DNA of 12,448 nt from Actinomycetota bacterium (lineage in GTDB: Bacteria; Actinomycetota; Thermoleophilia; Gaiellales; Gaiellaceae): positions 1 through 12,448 of the forward strand of contig JACCTQ010000033.1 of NCBI GenBank assembly GCA_013812265.1, read 5' to 3'. The notes below the pieces were generated by a model. It did no database searches. It was not told the DNA's origin and saw only the letters and a list, made by a program, of their open reading frames with translations. Made by a program: the position numbers and the translations under genes. Positions 1 through 6,622 of the stretch are shown piece by piece. Each line of letters starts with the position of its first letter. Positions within the stretch are counted from its first letter, which is position 1.

Positions 1-1
1 G

Positions 2-505
2 CGAGGCGGCGTCGACTCGAGCGTCCTGGCGGACACAGAGCACCGGAAGTCGCGTCTTCTCCGTATCGTCGACCTACTGGCGGACGCAGGAGCCGCCTCC
101 GGCTACATCGGCATGGAGGCGTCGGCCCTCCGTGGCTCTCGCGAGGAGTCGTACCGTGAGCTGATCAGGGCCGTGATCGAGGAGATCGCCGGGGAGGGCA
201 ACGCGGTCATCGTCGCCCACGCGGCCTCGATGGCGCTGACCGGGCGCGACGGCGTTCTGCGGGTGCTCCTGACCGCGCTGCCGGAGATTCGGATCAGGCA
301 TCTGGCGGCATCGGAGGGCGTCGATCACCGGGAGGCGGCGCGACTCGTCAAGGATGGCGACGCCGCACGAGCCGCGTACGTGAAGAAGTTCTATGCGATC
401 GACCGTGAGATGCCGACCCACTACGACGTGGTGGTCAACACGGGCACGCTCGGCCCCGAGCGTGCGGCCGATCTGATCGCGCACGCTGCCGGCGCGGCCG
501 AATAG
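2..505 (+). CDS. Cytidylate kinase-like family protein (5' end outside window)
   Basis: The frame is open from the window edge to TAG at 503-505, giving about 167 residues, so the true start and probably an N-terminal P-loop lie upstream. The visible part fits the cytidylate kinase-like (PF13189-type) family. There is a strand reading GNAVIVAHAASMAL, then a core strand VLRVLLTA, an arginine-rich lid-like stretch (RIRHLAASEGVDHREAARLV), the segment DAARAAYVKKFY and a C-terminal DVVVNTGTL. Family members are assumed to transfer phosphate to nucleotides, but most have no tested substrate. Oddity: the position where relatives usually carry a glycine/arginine-rich turn (GRG or GRR) reads AHAAS here. 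It converges on pta across a 90-bp gap, so it is not in the same operon. The family call is fairly sure; the substrate is unknown. Confidence 0.72.
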   Translation, partial: RGGVDSSVLADTEHRKSRLLRIVDLLADAGAASGYIGMEASALRGSREESYRELIRAVIEEIAGEGNAVIVAHAASMALTGRDGVLRVLLTALPEIRIRHLAASEGVDHREAARLVKDGDAARAAYVKKFYAIDREMPTHYDVVVNTGTLGPERAADLIAHAAGAAE

Positions 506-507
506 GA

Positions 508-533
508 ACCGGCTCGCGCCGGTCGCGACCGGC
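508..533. repeat. Overlapping inverted repeats just after the kinase-like gene
   Basis: ACCGGC (508-513) pairs with GCCGGT (518-523) around a TCGC loop. The same GCCGGT also begins a perfect 16-bp palindrome, GCCGGTCG/CGACCGGC (518-533). The two structures cannot form at the same time. They start three bases after the stop codon of the plus-strand gene, so they are candidates for a 3' end structure. No T-run follows. Confidence 0.5.
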
Positions 534-560
534 TGGAGCTCATGGCTCGAGCGGACATCG

Positions 561-590
561 CCCGGGGTCAGGCCCCGGGACACGTCCCGG
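561..590. terminator. GC-rich hairpins in the convergent gap (likely bidirectional terminator)
   Basis: CCCGGGG (561-567) and CCCCGGG (573-579) form a perfect 7-bp stem with loop TCAGG. A second hairpin, CCGGGA (575-580) with TCCCGG (585-590) and loop CACG, reuses the right arm, so the two compete. The element sits five bases past the pta stop, between two converging genes, which is where a terminator is expected. No U-tract is visible, as is common for terminators in G+C-rich actinobacteria. Termination itself is inferred. Confidence 0.5.
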
Positions 591-595
591 CGGGC

Positions 596-2665
596 TCAGT
601 CGGCGGCCGGCCCGGCGAGCTGCGCCTGCACGGCCGTGATCGCGACGGTGTTCACGATGTCCGTTACGGTGCAGCCGCGGCTCAGGTCGTTGACCGGCTT
701 CCGGAGGCCTTGCAGGACGGGTCCGATGGCGACCGCGCCGGCCGAGCGCTGCACCGCCTTGTACGCGACGTTGCCGGCCTCGAGGTCGGGGAAGACGAAG
801 ACCGTGGCCCGTCCGGCGACGTCGCTGCCGGGCAGCTTCAGCTCGGCGACGCCGGCGTCGACTGCGGCGTCGTACTGGATCGGTCCCTCGACCCTCAGCT
901 CGGGCCGCCGGGCCCGGACTTCCTCGGTCGCGGCGCGGACGCGGTCGACGTCCTCACCCGAGCCCGACATGCCGGTCGAGTAGGAGAGCATCGCGACGAG
1001 CGGCTCGATGCCGAAGTTGGTCGCCGTCTCGGCGGAGCTGATCGCGATATCGGCTAGCTGCGCGGCGTCCGGCTTGGGGTTGACGGCGCAGTCGCCGTAG
1101 ACGAGCACCCGGTCGGCGAGACACATGAGGAAAACGCTCGACACGACCGAGACGCCCTCGCGGGGCCGGATGATCTCGAACGCCGGGCGGATCGTGTCGG
1201 CCGTCGTGTGCGCTGCACCGGACACCATTCCGTCCACCGCGCCGGTCTGCAACAGCATCGTCCCGAAATAGCTCGGGTTGGCCACCCGGTCGAGCGCGAG
1301 CTCCGCCGTCACGCCCTTGTGCCGGCGGAGCTCGTGGTAGGCAGCGGCGAACGCCTCGAGAAGCGGTGACGTCACCGGATCGACGATCTCCGCACGCCCG
1401 AGGTCCAGACCGAGAGCGGCGGCTCGGCCGCGAATGTCATCCGGGGCGCCCAGCACCGTGAGCTGGACAACGCCTCGCCGGAGCAGGATCTCGGCGGCGC
1501 GCAGGATGCGATCGTCCTCCCCCTCCGGCAAGACGATGTGCCGGGGATCCGCCCGGGCGCGCTCGATCAGCTCGTACTCGAACATGATCGGCGTCATGCG
1601 CGCCGGCCGCTCCTGCTCGAGCCGCCGGGCGAGGTCGGAGGAGTCGACGTTCGCTTCGAAGACGCCGAGCGCAGTTGCGATCTTGCGCTCGTCGTCGGGC
1701 CGGAGCGCTGCCGTGACCGACTGCACCGCCGCCGCGGCGGTGTGTGTGAGATCGGGCACCTCGAGCAGTGGGAACGGAGCCTCCTCCAGCAGCCTGCCGA
1801 TTCTCGACCCGACGGCATATCCCCCCGTGAGGAGAACACCTGCCACCGCCGGGATCACGGGGGAGGTCACGGACGCGAGGCACGCCAGCAAGATGTCGGA
1901 CCGGTCGCCGGGCACGATCACGAGCGTTCCCTCCACGAGGTGGTCGACGAAGTGCTCGACGCTCATCGCGGCGACGCGTACGTCGCGTACCTCGCGCTCG
2001 AGCCTCCCGCTCGCGCCGAGCGCGACCCGCGCGCCCAGCGCGGCTGCGACATCGGCCACGGTCGGGTGGGCCAGCGCGGGCACCTCCGGGAGGACGTACA
2101 CGGACTCCAGGTCGCGGTCCCCCTCGAGACGAGCCTTCATCTCCTCCATCGCCTCGGGGTCGGCGCGATTCACGACGACTCCGAGTGTCGTGCAGCCCCG
2201 GTGCGCCAGTGCGGCGAGGGCGGCTCGTACGCCGGCCACGGTCTCGTCTACGGTGCCGGCTCGAACGACCACGAGGACGGGCGCGCCGAGCTCGTTGGCG
2301 AGGTCGGCGTTCAACCCGAAGTCGAGTGCAGGCGCGGCGCCGGTGAAGTCGGTTCCCTCGCACAGCACGAAGTCGCATTCCTGCTCCAGCTCCTTGTACG
2401 CGGCGACGACGCGCTTGCGGAGCTCGTCGTAGGGCGCGAGCCTCGCCGCCTCCTCGTGCCTGAGCGCGACCATCCTGTCCGCGTCCGAGCTGAGCCTGTA
2501 CTGCCGCCGGATTAGCTCGACCTGGGGATCCGGCTCGGAGCGGACGATGGGCCGGAAGAAGCCGAGTCGCTCGACCCTGCCCGCGAGGGTCGCCATGATT
2601 CCGAGCGAGACGAGAGACTTGCCGCTCGCCGGCTCCATGGCCGTGATGTAGAGATTTCGCGCCAC
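596..2665 (-). CDS. pta: Phosphate acetyltransferase, long three-domain type
   Basis: Interconverts acetyl-CoA plus phosphate and acetyl phosphate plus CoA in the cytoplasm; AckA then makes acetate and ATP. The 689-residue length is close to the E. coli-type enzyme. The N-terminal P-loop domain (about 1-215) has an intact Walker A, EPASGKS at 11-17. The middle DRTGG-type domain (about 215-350) includes GDRSDI near 253-258. The catalytic PTA domain runs from about 357 (MTPIMFEYEL) to the end, with LPEGEDDRIL, DGMVSGAAHTTADTIRP, SYSTG at 561-565, GPIQYDAA and LRKPVNDLSRG. The start is GTG with only a weak upstream GAGA, preceded by a hairpin. It follows bioY by 31 nt on the same strand, so it is probably cotranscribed with it. 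ackA is divergent and not adjacent, unlike the common ackA-pta operon. Identity is very secure. Confidence 0.97.
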   Translation of the reverse strand: MARNLYITAMEPASGKSLVSLGIMATLAGRVERLGFFRPIVRSEPDPQVELIRRQYRLSSDADRMVALRHEEAARLAPYDELRKRVVAAYKELEQECDFVLCEGTDFTGAAPALDFGLNADLANELGAPVLVVVRAGTVDETVAGVRAALAALAHRGCTTLGVVVNRADPEAMEEMKARLEGDRDLESVYVLPEVPALAHPTVADVAAALGARVALGASGRLEREVRDVRVAAMSVEHFVDHLVEGTLVIVPGDRSDILLACLASVTSPVIPAVAGVLLTGGYAVGSRIGRLLEEAPFPLLEVPDLTHTAAAAVQSVTAALRPDDERKIATALGVFEANVDSSDLARRLEQERPARMTPIMFEYELIERARADPRHIVLPEGEDDRILRAAEILLRRGVVQLTVLGAPDDIRGRAAALGLDLGRAEIVDPVTSPLLEAFAAAYHELRRHKGVTAELALDRVANPSYFGTMLLQTGAVDGMVSGAAHTTADTIRPAFEIIRPREGVSVVSSVFLMCLADRVLVYGDCAVNPKPDAAQLADIAISSAETATNFGIEPLVAMLSYSTGMSGSGEDVDRVRAATEEVRARRPELRVEGPIQYDAAVDAGVAELKLPGSDVAGRATVFVFPDLEAGNVAYKAVQRSAGAVAIGPVLQGLRKPVNDLSRGCTVTDIVNTVAITAVQAQLAGPAAD

Positions 2666-2676
2666 GTCGTGTCTCG

Positions 2677-2692
2677 GGCCGGCGAACCGGCC
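2677..2692 (-). promoter_or_regulatory. Intercistronic hairpin with UUCG loop between bioY and pta
   Basis: On the transcribed strand GGCCGG, loop TTCG, CCGGCC forms a perfect 6-bp all-GC stem. It fills the middle of the 31-nt gap, four bases after the bioY stop and 11 bases before the pta GTG. UUCG loops are unusually stable, although the closing pair here is G-C and not the classic C-G. There is no U-run, so it could be an mRNA-processing or stability element, or it could limit ribosome access to pta, as well as a weak terminator. The structure is seen directly; its role is inferred. Confidence 0.5.
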
Positions 2693-2696
2693 GCTG

Positions 2697-3284
2697 CTAA
2701 CGGTCGGAGACCCGCTTTACCACACGCCAGGCGCCGGGCAGCAGCACGGCGGCGAGGTAGAGCTTGAAGACGTCGCCCGGTACGAACGGGTAGAGGCCCA
2801 GCTCCAGCGTCTTCTCGAGATTCGTGTCGAGCACCGAGGCCAGCCAGGGAAGGCCGACGAGGTAGATGATCACGTTGCCGGTCAGCATCGCCGCCACGGC
2901 GGACGAGAATTTGCGATCCCAGCGGCGCTCGGCCAGGTAGCCGGTGACCGCCGCCGCGGCGACGAAGCCGACGATGTACCCGCCCGTCGGCCCGGTGAAG
3001 ACCTCCCAGCCGTGAGCCCGGTCGGCGTAGACCGGTGCGCCCGCGATGCCGATCAGGAGGTACAGCCCGAGGCTCGCCAGGCCGCGAACGGCGCCGAGCG
3101 ACGCGCCGACGAGTACCACCGCGAACGTCTGCCCGGTGAGCGGCACCGGCGTGAAGGGCAGCGACACGGTGATTTGAGCCGCGACGGCCACGATCGCCGT
3201 GCCGGCGGCGACGAGGAGCGCGTCCTGCACCAGACCCACCCGTGGGAAGGCCGCCAGCCGTAGTGTCGCGGCGTTCGGATTCAC
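2697..3284 (-). CDS. bioY: BioY-family biotin transporter (ECF S component)
   Basis: Membrane protein that binds biotin and, with the energy-coupling ATPase/T unit, imports it. With the GTG at 3282-3284 it is 195 residues, the usual BioY length, with about six hydrophobic helices. Diagnostic segments are PFTPVPLTGQTF (43-54), FTGPTGGYIVGF (96-107) and YPFVPGDVFKLYLA near the C-terminus (Asp171, Lys174). I prefer this GTG to the ATG at 3339-3341, because a good -10/-35 pair lies between the two and the extra 19 residues (MYGRWSLDSGP...) do not resemble the family. The predicted transcript starts within a few bases of the GTG, so translation may be leaderless. No BioM or BioN gene is adjacent, so a shared or solitary mode of action is possible. 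pta follows on the same strand. Confidence 0.93.
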   Translation of the reverse strand: MNPNAATLRLAAFPRVGLVQDALLVAAGTAIVAVAAQITVSLPFTPVPLTGQTFAVVLVGASLGAVRGLASLGLYLLIGIAGAPVYADRAHGWEVFTGPTGGYIVGFVAAAAVTGYLAERRWDRKFSSAVAAMLTGNVIIYLVGLPWLASVLDTNLEKTLELGLYPFVPGDVFKLYLAAVLLPGAWRVVKRVSDR

Positions 3285-3293
3285 TTCGACGCC

Positions 3294-3322
3294 ATCGTAA
3301 ACCGCCCGAGGTCCGCTGTCGA
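3294..3322 (-). promoter_or_regulatory. Predicted promoter of bioY (-pta)
   Basis: Reading the minus strand, TCGACA (3317-3322) resembles the -35 TTGACA. It is followed by exactly 17 bases and then TACGAT (3294-3299), a good -10. Transcription would start at about 3284-3288, at or within four bases of the bioY GTG, implying a leaderless or near-leaderless mRNA. Leaderless transcripts with a -10 box close to the start codon are common in actinobacteria. The boxes are seen; activity is inferred. Confidence 0.6.
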
Positions 3323-3369
3323 GACTCCACCGACCATACATCGATCCGCGACCGAGCCCGTGGGAGAAT

Positions 3370-3375
3370 GGGAGG
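3370..3375 (+). promoter_or_regulatory. Ribosome binding site of ackA
   Basis: GGGAGG lies eight bases before the ATG at 3384-3386. This fixes the start and excludes the in-frame GTG at 3360, which lies upstream of the site. Confidence 0.8.
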
Positions 3376-3383
3376 CCGCGCCC

Positions 3384-4418
3384 ATGAACGTCCTCGTCGT
3401 CAACGCGGGCTCGACCAGCCTGAAGCTGAGCGTCGTCTCGCCCGACGGCGCGACGGAGACCGTTCAGTCAGTCGGGGACGCCGGCCGGTCCGGGGTCGGT
3501 GCCGTGGGCCACCGCGTCGTGCACGGGGGCGCGCGCTTCACGGGCCCCGTCGTGATCGACGACGCCGTCAAGCGCGAGCTGGCGGATCTCTCTTGCCTCG
3601 CGCCGCTCCATACCGCACCCGCGCTCGCGGGCATCGACCGTGCCGAGCGTGAGCTCACGGACGTGCCTCACGTCGCCGTCTTCGACACGGCGTTTCACGC
3701 CAGTCTGCGGACCGAGGCCGCCGAGTACGCGGTGCCGGCCCGCTGGCGCGACCTCGGCGTTCGCCGCTACGGGTTCCACGGGCTGTCCGTCGCGTGGGCT
3801 GCCGAGCGCGTTCGGGAACGGCGGCTCGTCGTCTGTCACCTGGGAGGCGGCAGCTCGGTCACGGCCGTGCTCGAAGGCCGCTCGGTGGACACGACGATGG
3901 GTTTCAGCCCACTCGAGGGCGTGCCCATGGCCACGCGCTCGGGCTCGCTCGATCCGGGCATCCTCATCTACCTCCTGCGCGAGTGCGGCGTGTCGAGCGA
4001 AGAGGTTCATCACGCGCTGGAACGCGAGTCAGGCTTGAAGGGGCTCTCCGGGTTGTCCGGTCACGTACGCGAGCTGGAGCAGGCCGAAGCAGAGGGTCAC
4101 GAGGGGGCGGCCCTCGCGCTCGGCGTCTACGTGCACCGGATCGCGGCCGCCGTGTCCGCGATGACAGCCTCCCTGGGCGGGCTCGACGCGCTCGCCTTCA
4201 CTGCCGGTGCCGGCGAGCGCTCCCGGCTCGTGCGGGCGCGCGTGTGCGCGCGCCTCGGCTTCCTGGGCGTGGAGCTCGATGCGACCGCGAACGAGTCGCT
4301 CGAGGGTGAGGGTGACGTCAGTCCGGCCGGCGCGACCGTTCGCGTGGCAGTCGTGCAGGCCCGCGAGGACCTCGTGATCGCCCGAGAGGTGCGGCGCCTG
4401 TTGCGCTACAAGACCTGA
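3384..4418 (+). CDS. ackA: Acetate kinase, short form with altered adenosine-site residues
   Basis: Cytoplasmic enzyme that moves phosphate between acetyl phosphate and ADP, giving acetate and ATP. Family motifs are clear: NAGSTSLKL (7-15, with Asn7, Ser10, Ser12, Lys14), GHRVVHGG (Arg44), FDTAFH (Asp101), YGFHG (His132), CHLGGGSS (151-158), MATRSGSLDPG (Arg185) and a C-terminal glutamate-containing AREDL. These match the catalytic residues known from Methanosarcina AckA. It is only 344 residues against about 400. Most of the shortfall lies between the first motif and GHRVVHGG, with a smaller deletion after YGFHG. Two changes stand out. The usual D-F-R of the adenosine site reads HVR (His227), and GIGENS reads GAGERS (275-280). 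The ATG is supported by GGGAGG upstream. It is divergent from bioY-pta, and the MMPL gene follows after 24 nt. Confidence 0.95.
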   Translation: MNVLVVNAGSTSLKLSVVSPDGATETVQSVGDAGRSGVGAVGHRVVHGGARFTGPVVIDDAVKRELADLSCLAPLHTAPALAGIDRAERELTDVPHVAVFDTAFHASLRTEAAEYAVPARWRDLGVRRYGFHGLSVAWAAERVRERRLVVCHLGGGSSVTAVLEGRSVDTTMGFSPLEGVPMATRSGSLDPGILIYLLRECGVSSEEVHHALERESGLKGLSGLSGHVRELEQAEAEGHEGAALALGVYVHRIAAAVSAMTASLGGLDALAFTAGAGERSRLVRARVCARLGFLGVELDATANESLEGEGDVSPAGATVRVAVVQAREDLVIAREVRRLLRYKT

Positions 4419-4428
4419 CCCCCGTGGT

Positions 4429-4434
4429 TAGCAT
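4429..4434 (+). promoter_or_regulatory. Possible -10 box just before the MMPL gene
   Basis: TAGCAT ends eight bases before the ATG at 4443, a spacing that would give a near-leaderless transcript. No clear ribosome binding site precedes that ATG. The -35 side is weak (GCTACA, 18 bases upstream). It could add an internal promoter after ackA. The evidence is thin. Confidence 0.3.
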
Positions 4435-4442
4435 CCGCGCGA

Positions 4443-6602
4443 ATGCAGCGGCTCGCCAGGTTCATCGTGCGACGGCGGTTCGTCGTCATCGGGGTCTGGA
4501 TCGTCCTGACGGCGCTCGGCGCCTTCTCGGCCGGTCAGCTCTCCGACCGGTGGTTCGAGGAGCTTTCGATCCCGGGCTACTCCGCGTACGAGGCGAACAC
4601 CCGCGCCGTCGAGGCGCTCGGCACGGGCCGGATCGCGCCCCTAGTGGCCGTCCAGCGCATCGACGGCGACATCACGAGGGCGGAGGGTGTCGCGGCCGCC
4701 TTCGAGCGTGCGGCCGAGGCGACTCCTGGCGCTCGCATGAGCTCGTACTTCACCACCGGGGACGAGGCGTACATCTCGGAGGATCGCAGTGTCGCCTTCG
4801 CGGAGATCTTCCTGCCCGGACAGCCGAGCTTCGAGGGTATCGACACCGACCCGACTCGCGAGGCGCTGTCCTCGGCCGCACCCGAGGACGTCGACACGTT
4901 CGTCACGGGCGTCGACGCGCTGTATTCCGAGTCCGCCGAAGGAGAGTCCGAGGGGCCGAGCGTGCTCATCGAGGTGTTGATCGGGGGCGTGGGGGCCCTC
5001 GTCATCCTCCTCTTCACGTTCGGCACGCTTCCGGCGATCGCGATGCCCCTGGTCGTCGCGCTCGCCTCGATCCTCAACACCTTCACGCTCGTCTGGGCGC
5101 TGACGTACGTGACGAACGTCTCCATCATCGTCCAGTTCCTCGTCGCCCTCGTCGGGCTCGGGGTGGCGATCGACTACGCGCTTCTGATGATCTTCCGCTT
5201 CCGCGAAGAGCTCCGGCACGGCGCCGACCGCGAGCGAGCGATCGTGGCCACGATGCAACACGCGGGCCGCTCCGTGATCGTCTCGGGATCGACCGTCGCG
5301 GTGGGGCTGTTGAGCCTGATGGTGCTGCCGCTGCCGTTCATCCGCTCGATCGGGATCGGCGGCATGCTCATTCCTGCTGTCTCGGTGCTGGCGGGGATCA
5401 CGCTTCTGCCCGCGCTCCTCTACACGCTCGGCCATCGCATCAACAGCATTCGCGTGCTGCCCCGGCGGCTCGTCGAGGGGAGCGACGATCCGGACAGGGG
5501 GTTCTGGAACCGCTGGAGCCGCTTCGTCATGCGGCGACCGGTCGCGGTCGCCGGCGCAGGCGCGGCCATCGTCGCGGCGCTACTCTTCTACGGCGTCCAG
5601 CTGAACCCCAGCGAAGCTCAGGCCGGCGATCTGCCCGGCGCGGGTGACGCCCACCGGGGACTCGTCGCTCTGACGAGCGCCGGTGTCAGTCCAGGCGTGC
5701 TCAAGCCTTTCGAAGTGGTCGTCGAGGGCCCATACCGCACCGCCGACCTGCGCCGCGTGGAGCGCCGCCTCGAGGAGACCCAGGGCGTGGCCGGCGCGGC
5801 GGTGCCTGAGAACGCGCGCACGGACGAGCTCGCCCTCGTTGAGGCGTTTCCCTCCAGCGACGGCTCGAGCAAGGATGCGCGTGAGACGATCGACCGGCTC
5901 GAGGAGGAGGTCCTTCCCGGCGTCCGCGCCGAGCTCGGTGCGGACCTTCGCGTCACGCTGGCCGGTCTCGCCCCCGAGGAACGGGATTTCGTCAGCGCCG
6001 TGTACGGGAACTTCCCGTACATGCTGCTTTTCGTGATCGTGCTCACCTACCTGCTGCTCGTGCGGGCGTTCCGCTCGGTCCTGCTCCCGCTCAAGGCGGT
6101 GCTGCTGAACGTCGTCTCGCTGGGCGCCGCCTTCGGGATCATCGTCTTCATCTTCCAGAAGGGGCACGGCGCGGAGGAGATCTGGAACGTGGCCGCGACC
6201 GATTCGATCATCTCGTGGATCCCGCTGATGATCTTCGCCTTCCTGTACGGCCTCTCGATGGATTACGAGGTCTTCATGATGACCCGCATGCGCGAGGCGT
6301 ACGACGAGACGGGCGACACAGAGCGCGCGGTCTCGCGCGGGCTCGCCCGCACGGGCAAGCTCGTCACGAGCGCGGCGCTCGTGCTCATGTTCTCGTTCTT
6401 CGTCCTCTCCACGAGCCCGGGTACCGACATCAAGCAGCTCGGCATCGGCCTGGCGGCCGGCATCATCTTCGACGCGACGGTGATCCGGGCGCTGCTCGTG
6501 CCGTCGATCATGCTGCTCATGGGCAAGTGGAACTGGTGGCTTCCGCCGGCCGTGGCCCGTGTGCTGAGAATACGAGCCAGCCCGCTGCCGGAGACGGGCT
6601 AG
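4443..6602 (+). CDS. MMPL/RND-superfamily membrane transporter
   Basis: Predicted proton-driven exporter of the MMPL type (719 residues) in the cytoplasmic membrane. It shows the twofold repeat of the family. A first helix (about 13-31) is followed by an extracytoplasmic domain to about 170. A block of five helices includes GVAIDYALLMIFRFREEL (Asp244-Tyr245). A second helix near 360-380 starts the repeat, with another outer domain and a second block holding LSMDYEVFMMTRMREAY (Asp607-Tyr608). The paired Asp-Tyr residues match the proton-relay site known from MmpL3. The length is near that of small actinobacterial MMPL proteins; there is no long C-terminal tail. Substrates in the family are usually lipids or other hydrophobic molecules, and nothing here names one. 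It lies 24 nt after ackA and 20 nt before sodC. The start has no clear ribosome binding site. Confidence 0.92.
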   Translation: MQRLARFIVRRRFVVIGVWIVLTALGAFSAGQLSDRWFEELSIPGYSAYEANTRAVEALGTGRIAPLVAVQRIDGDITRAEGVAAAFERAAEATPGARMSSYFTTGDEAYISEDRSVAFAEIFLPGQPSFEGIDTDPTREALSSAAPEDVDTFVTGVDALYSESAEGESEGPSVLIEVLIGGVGALVILLFTFGTLPAIAMPLVVALASILNTFTLVWALTYVTNVSIIVQFLVALVGLGVAIDYALLMIFRFREELRHGADRERAIVATMQHAGRSVIVSGSTVAVGLLSLMVLPLPFIRSIGIGGMLIPAVSVLAGITLLPALLYTLGHRINSIRVLPRRLVEGSDDPDRGFWNRWSRFVMRRPVAVAGAGAAIVAALLFYGVQLNPSEAQAGDLPGAGDAHRGLVALTSAGVSPGVLKPFEVVVEGPYRTADLRRVERRLEETQGVAGAAVPENARTDELALVEAFPSSDGSSKDARETIDRLEEEVLPGVRAELGADLRVTLAGLAPEERDFVSAVYGNFPYMLLFVIVLTYLLLVRAFRSVLLPLKAVLLNVVSLGAAFGIIVFIFQKGHGAEEIWNVAATDSIISWIPLMIFAFLYGLSMDYEVFMMTRMREAYDETGDTERAVSRGLARTGKLVTSAALVLMFSFFVLSTSPGTDIKQLGIGLAAGIIFDATVIRALLVPSIMLLMGKWNWWLPPAVARVLRIRASPLPETG

Positions 6603-6622
6603 CCACAACCACGGGAGGTCTC

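Noticed and set aside
1434..2515. Long plus-strand open frames (325-332 codons) opposite pta
   Set aside because: They mirror the codon structure of pta in G+C-rich DNA. The peptides are Ser/Arg/Ala-rich without any family motif, and pta is certain.
3296..3304. GGTTTACG on the minus strand as a BirA biotin operator
   Set aside because: It resembles one half of the BirA site, but no matching inverted half occurs at the required spacing, and the bases are better explained by the -10 box.
3361..3369. TGGGAGAAT as an extended -10 promoter for ackA
   Set aside because: The start of transcription would fall after the GGGAGG ribosome binding site, making that site unused, and the hexamer is a poor match.
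6215..6622. Upstream extension of the sodC frame into the MMPL gene
   Set aside because: It is Arg/His-rich shadow sequence, whereas ATG 6623 has GGGAGG before it and a proper signal peptide after it.
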